This document shows positions 6,638 through 7,779 of a stretch of 7,779 nucleotides of DNA, one piece after another (the stretch's first letter is position 1; the number at the start of each line of letters is the position of its first letter). This DNA is from Burkholderiales bacterium (GTDB lineage: Bacteria; Pseudomonadota; Gammaproteobacteria; Burkholderiales; SG8-41), in contig SYEN01000042.1 of NCBI GenBank assembly GCA_005800795.1, positions 1 through 7,779 of the forward strand. Reading direction: 5' to 3'. A model generated the notes under the pieces. It ran no database searches and had not been told where the DNA came from. It saw only the letters and a list, made by a program, of their open reading frames with translations. A program made the translations under genes and the position numbers.

Positions 6638-6666
6638 TTCACCAATTTTTGCTTAAGTGTTATTAT
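6638..6666 (+). promoter_or_regulatory. Predicted sigma-70 promoter for aroQ-accBC
   Basis: TTCACC at 6638-6643 (4 of 6 to the -35 consensus) and TATTAT at 6661-6666 (5 of 6 to the -10 consensus) are separated by exactly 17 bases, in an AT-rich gap between the thioredoxin gene and aroQ. Transcription would start near 6673. This is a pattern match and has not been tested. Confidence 0.5.
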
Positions 6667-6671
6667 CTTCG

Positions 6672-6692
6672 CGCTAGTATTCGAAACTAGCG
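6672..6692 (+). promoter_or_regulatory. Perfect inverted repeat at predicted aroQ mRNA 5' end
   Basis: CGCTAGT (6672-6678) and ACTAGCG (6686-6692) form a perfect 7-base-pair stem around the loop ATTCGAA. No T-run follows, so it is not an intrinsic terminator. Its start coincides with the transcription start predicted from the upstream promoter, so it may be a protective 5' stem-loop or a dimeric-regulator operator. The role is inferred. Confidence 0.45.
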
Positions 6693-6728
6693 ACGTACAA
6701 TATCGATATCCCCATCAATATCTGTGGC

Positions 6729-6735
6729 AGGAGGG
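6729..6735 (+). promoter_or_regulatory. Strong ribosome binding site setting the aroQ GTG start
   Basis: AGGAGGG lies seven bases before GTG 6743. It is the best Shine-Dalgarno sequence in the window and supports the unusual GTG start codon of aroQ over later in-frame candidates. Confidence 0.8.
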
Positions 6736-6742
6736 CGGCATC

Positions 6743-7195
6743 GTGGCCGGTAAGTCCCACAAGAATATACTGCTGCTGAACGGCCCAAACCTGAATCTTC
6801 TCGGTAGTCGCGAGCCGGGGATATACGGCAGCGATAATCTGCCGGCCATTGAAAAGCGTCTCGTGCAGCAGGCGCAGGCGGGCGGCTCGAGCCTCGCCGC
6901 GTTCCAAAGTAATTCCGAAGCGGATCTCGTCAACCGTATCCAGCAGGCGGCGCGTGATGGCGTGGATTTCATCATCATTAATCCAGCGGCGTACACCCAC
7001 ACCAGCGTGGCCATGCGCGATGCACTGGCGGCGGTCGCCATCCCGTTTATCGAAGTGCATCTTTCGAACGTATTCGCGCGCGAGGCGTTCCGGCATCACT
7101 CGTACTTCACCGATATCGCCGTGGGCATCATCAGCGGCCTGGGTGCCCGAGGCTATGAGTTAGCGCTGGCTTACGCTTTGGGTCACACGGATTAA
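6743..7195 (+). CDS. aroQ: Type II 3-dehydroquinate dehydratase
   Basis: This enzyme removes water from 3-dehydroquinate to give 3-dehydroshikimate, the third step of the shikimate pathway, in the cytoplasm as a dodecamer in characterised members. The 150 residues match family length. Motifs are complete: LLLNGPNLNLLGSREPGIYG with the catalytic Tyr28 at its end, FQSNSEADLVNRIQ, INPAAYTHTSVAMRDA, EVHLSN with catalytic His106, and REAFRHHSYF followed by GLGARGYELAL. The GTG start is supported by a strong ribosome site seven bases upstream. A promoter and hairpin occupy the gap before it. accB starts 23 bases after the stop, giving the aroQ-accB-accC order common in beta- and gammaproteobacteria. 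Confidence 0.97.
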   Translation: MAGKSHKNILLLNGPNLNLLGSREPGIYGSDNLPAIEKRLVQQAQAGGSSLAAFQSNSEADLVNRIQQAARDGVDFIIINPAAYTHTSVAMRDALAAVAIPFIEVHLSNVFAREAFRHHSYFTDIAVGIISGLGARGYELALAYALGHTD

Positions 7196-7218
7196 CGTAA
7201 GTAAAAGGCAATTAAAAC

Positions 7219-7725
7219 ATGGACTTACGTAAAGTCAAAACCCTGATCGATCTGGTGCAGCAGTCCGACATCACCGAACTGGAAATTACCGAGGGGGAAG
7301 AGCGCGTGCGCATCAGCCGCGGCGGTGTGGTCCACCCCCACGCGTCAGTATCGCCCGTCATGCTAACAGCTGCGTCAGGGCTGCCGGGTGCGGGTGCGGC
7401 TTTACCTGCCGCGCTGGAGCTGGGCGCCGCTGCGTCTACTGTTTCTCAGCCCCCAGCCGCAGCTGCGCCAGAAATCGCCGCCGAGCCGCAAGGTTATGTG
7501 CTCAAGTCGCCGATGGTCGGCACGTTTTATCGCTCGTCATCGCCCGGCGGCAAACCGTTTGTCGATGTGGGACAAGCCGTTAAAACCGATGAAACCGTGT
7601 GCATTATCGAGGCGATGAAACTGCTCAACGAAATCGAGGCCGGCGCTGAAGGCGTGATTCAGCAGATCCTTGTCGAGAATGGCCAGCCGGTTGAGTACGG
7701 GCAGCCGTTGATGCTGATCGGTTAA
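7219..7725 (+). CDS. accB: Acetyl-CoA carboxylase biotin carboxyl carrier protein
   Basis: AccB carries the biotin that AccC carboxylates and that AccAD uses to make malonyl-CoA, the first committed step of fatty-acid synthesis. The 168-residue product begins with the conserved helix MDLRKVKTLIDLVQQSDITE and a short strand region EGEERVRISR. A Pro/Ala-rich flexible linker spans about residues 38-92. The biotinyl domain (about 93-168) contains YVLKSPMVGTFYRSSSP, the thumb loop, and IEAMKLLNEIE, in which Lys134 is the biotinylation site. It lies between aroQ (23-base gap) and accC (24-base gap) on the same strand and is almost certainly cotranscribed with accC. A purine stretch at 7203-7207 could serve as a ribosome site, though it sits rather far from ATG 7219. 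Confidence 0.97.
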   Translation: MDLRKVKTLIDLVQQSDITELEITEGEERVRISRGGVVHPHASVSPVMLTAASGLPGAGAALPAALELGAAASTVSQPPAAAAPEIAAEPQGYVLKSPMVGTFYRSSSPGGKPFVDVGQAVKTDETVCIIEAMKLLNEIEAGAEGVIQQILVENGQPVEYGQPLMLIG

Positions 7726-7749
7726 TCCGGCACGCCTAACGTTTCATTC

Positions 7750-7779
7750 ATGTTCGGAAAAATCCTCATCGCCAATCGC
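7750..7779 (+). CDS. accC: Biotin carboxylase subunit of acetyl-CoA carboxylase, 5' end only
   Basis: ATG 7750 opens a frame that runs off the right edge and encodes MFGKILIANR. This is the conserved N-terminus of biotin carboxylases (M-x-K-[IV]-L-I-A-N-R-G-E-I). Its place directly after accB fits the usual accBC operon. AccC carboxylates the biotin on AccB using ATP and bicarbonate. Only ten codons are visible, so domain integrity cannot be judged. No clear ribosome site is seen in the 24-base gap. Confidence 0.9.
   Translation, partial: MFGKILIANR

Noticed and set aside
6631..6653. AT-rich hairpin AGCAAAATT/AATTTTTGCT after the thioredoxin gene, as a terminator
   Set aside because: The stem has a bulge, is very AT-rich and lacks a following T-run. 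It overlaps the predicted aroQ promoter, so the symmetry may be incidental.

Overview
The window looks like chromosomal DNA of a betaproteobacterium (Nitrosomonadales-like, by inference). The right-hand gene order dsbD, tlpA-type thioredoxin, aroQ, accB, accC, with a ferredoxin-reductase/epimerase pair to its left, is familiar from that class. Codon use is GC-rich in the genes. No rRNA, tRNA or CRISPR array is visible, and the genus cannot be fixed from this sequence.

Left third (1-1471) is accessory debris with no intact gene. It opens with the last 39 codons of an IS4-family transposase, followed by a possible IS5/IS903-type terminus. About 700 bases then hold only small repeats and no recognisable gene. 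At 911-1427 lies a decayed BrnT-BrnA type II toxin-antitoxin pair, readable only by joining reading frames and ignoring stop codons.

Middle (1472-3839) holds two leftward genes: a membrane-anchored rhodanese-like protein with no cysteine at all, and a 2Fe-2S/FAD/NAD(P) reductase of the AscD (CDP-6-deoxy-glucoseen reductase-like) family. They diverge, with an 8-base gap, from a rightward atypical SDR/NAD-dependent epimerase.

Right half (2943-7779) runs rightward throughout. The epimerase, cutA and dsbD are tightly packed, with gaps of 1 and 8 bases, and a TlpA/ResA-like thioredoxin follows after 65 bases. DsbD carries electrons from cytoplasmic thioredoxin across the inner membrane, and the anchored thioredoxin is a plausible recipient, for example in cytochrome c maturation or periplasmic thiol reduction. 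A likely sigma-70 promoter then starts a second unit: aroQ (shikimate pathway), accB and the start of accC (acetyl-CoA carboxylase, fatty-acid synthesis).

I do not see a new defence or mobile system. The most informative non-obvious content is the broken brnTA locus, the cysteine-less rhodanese, and a hairpin predicted at the 5' end of the aroQ transcript.
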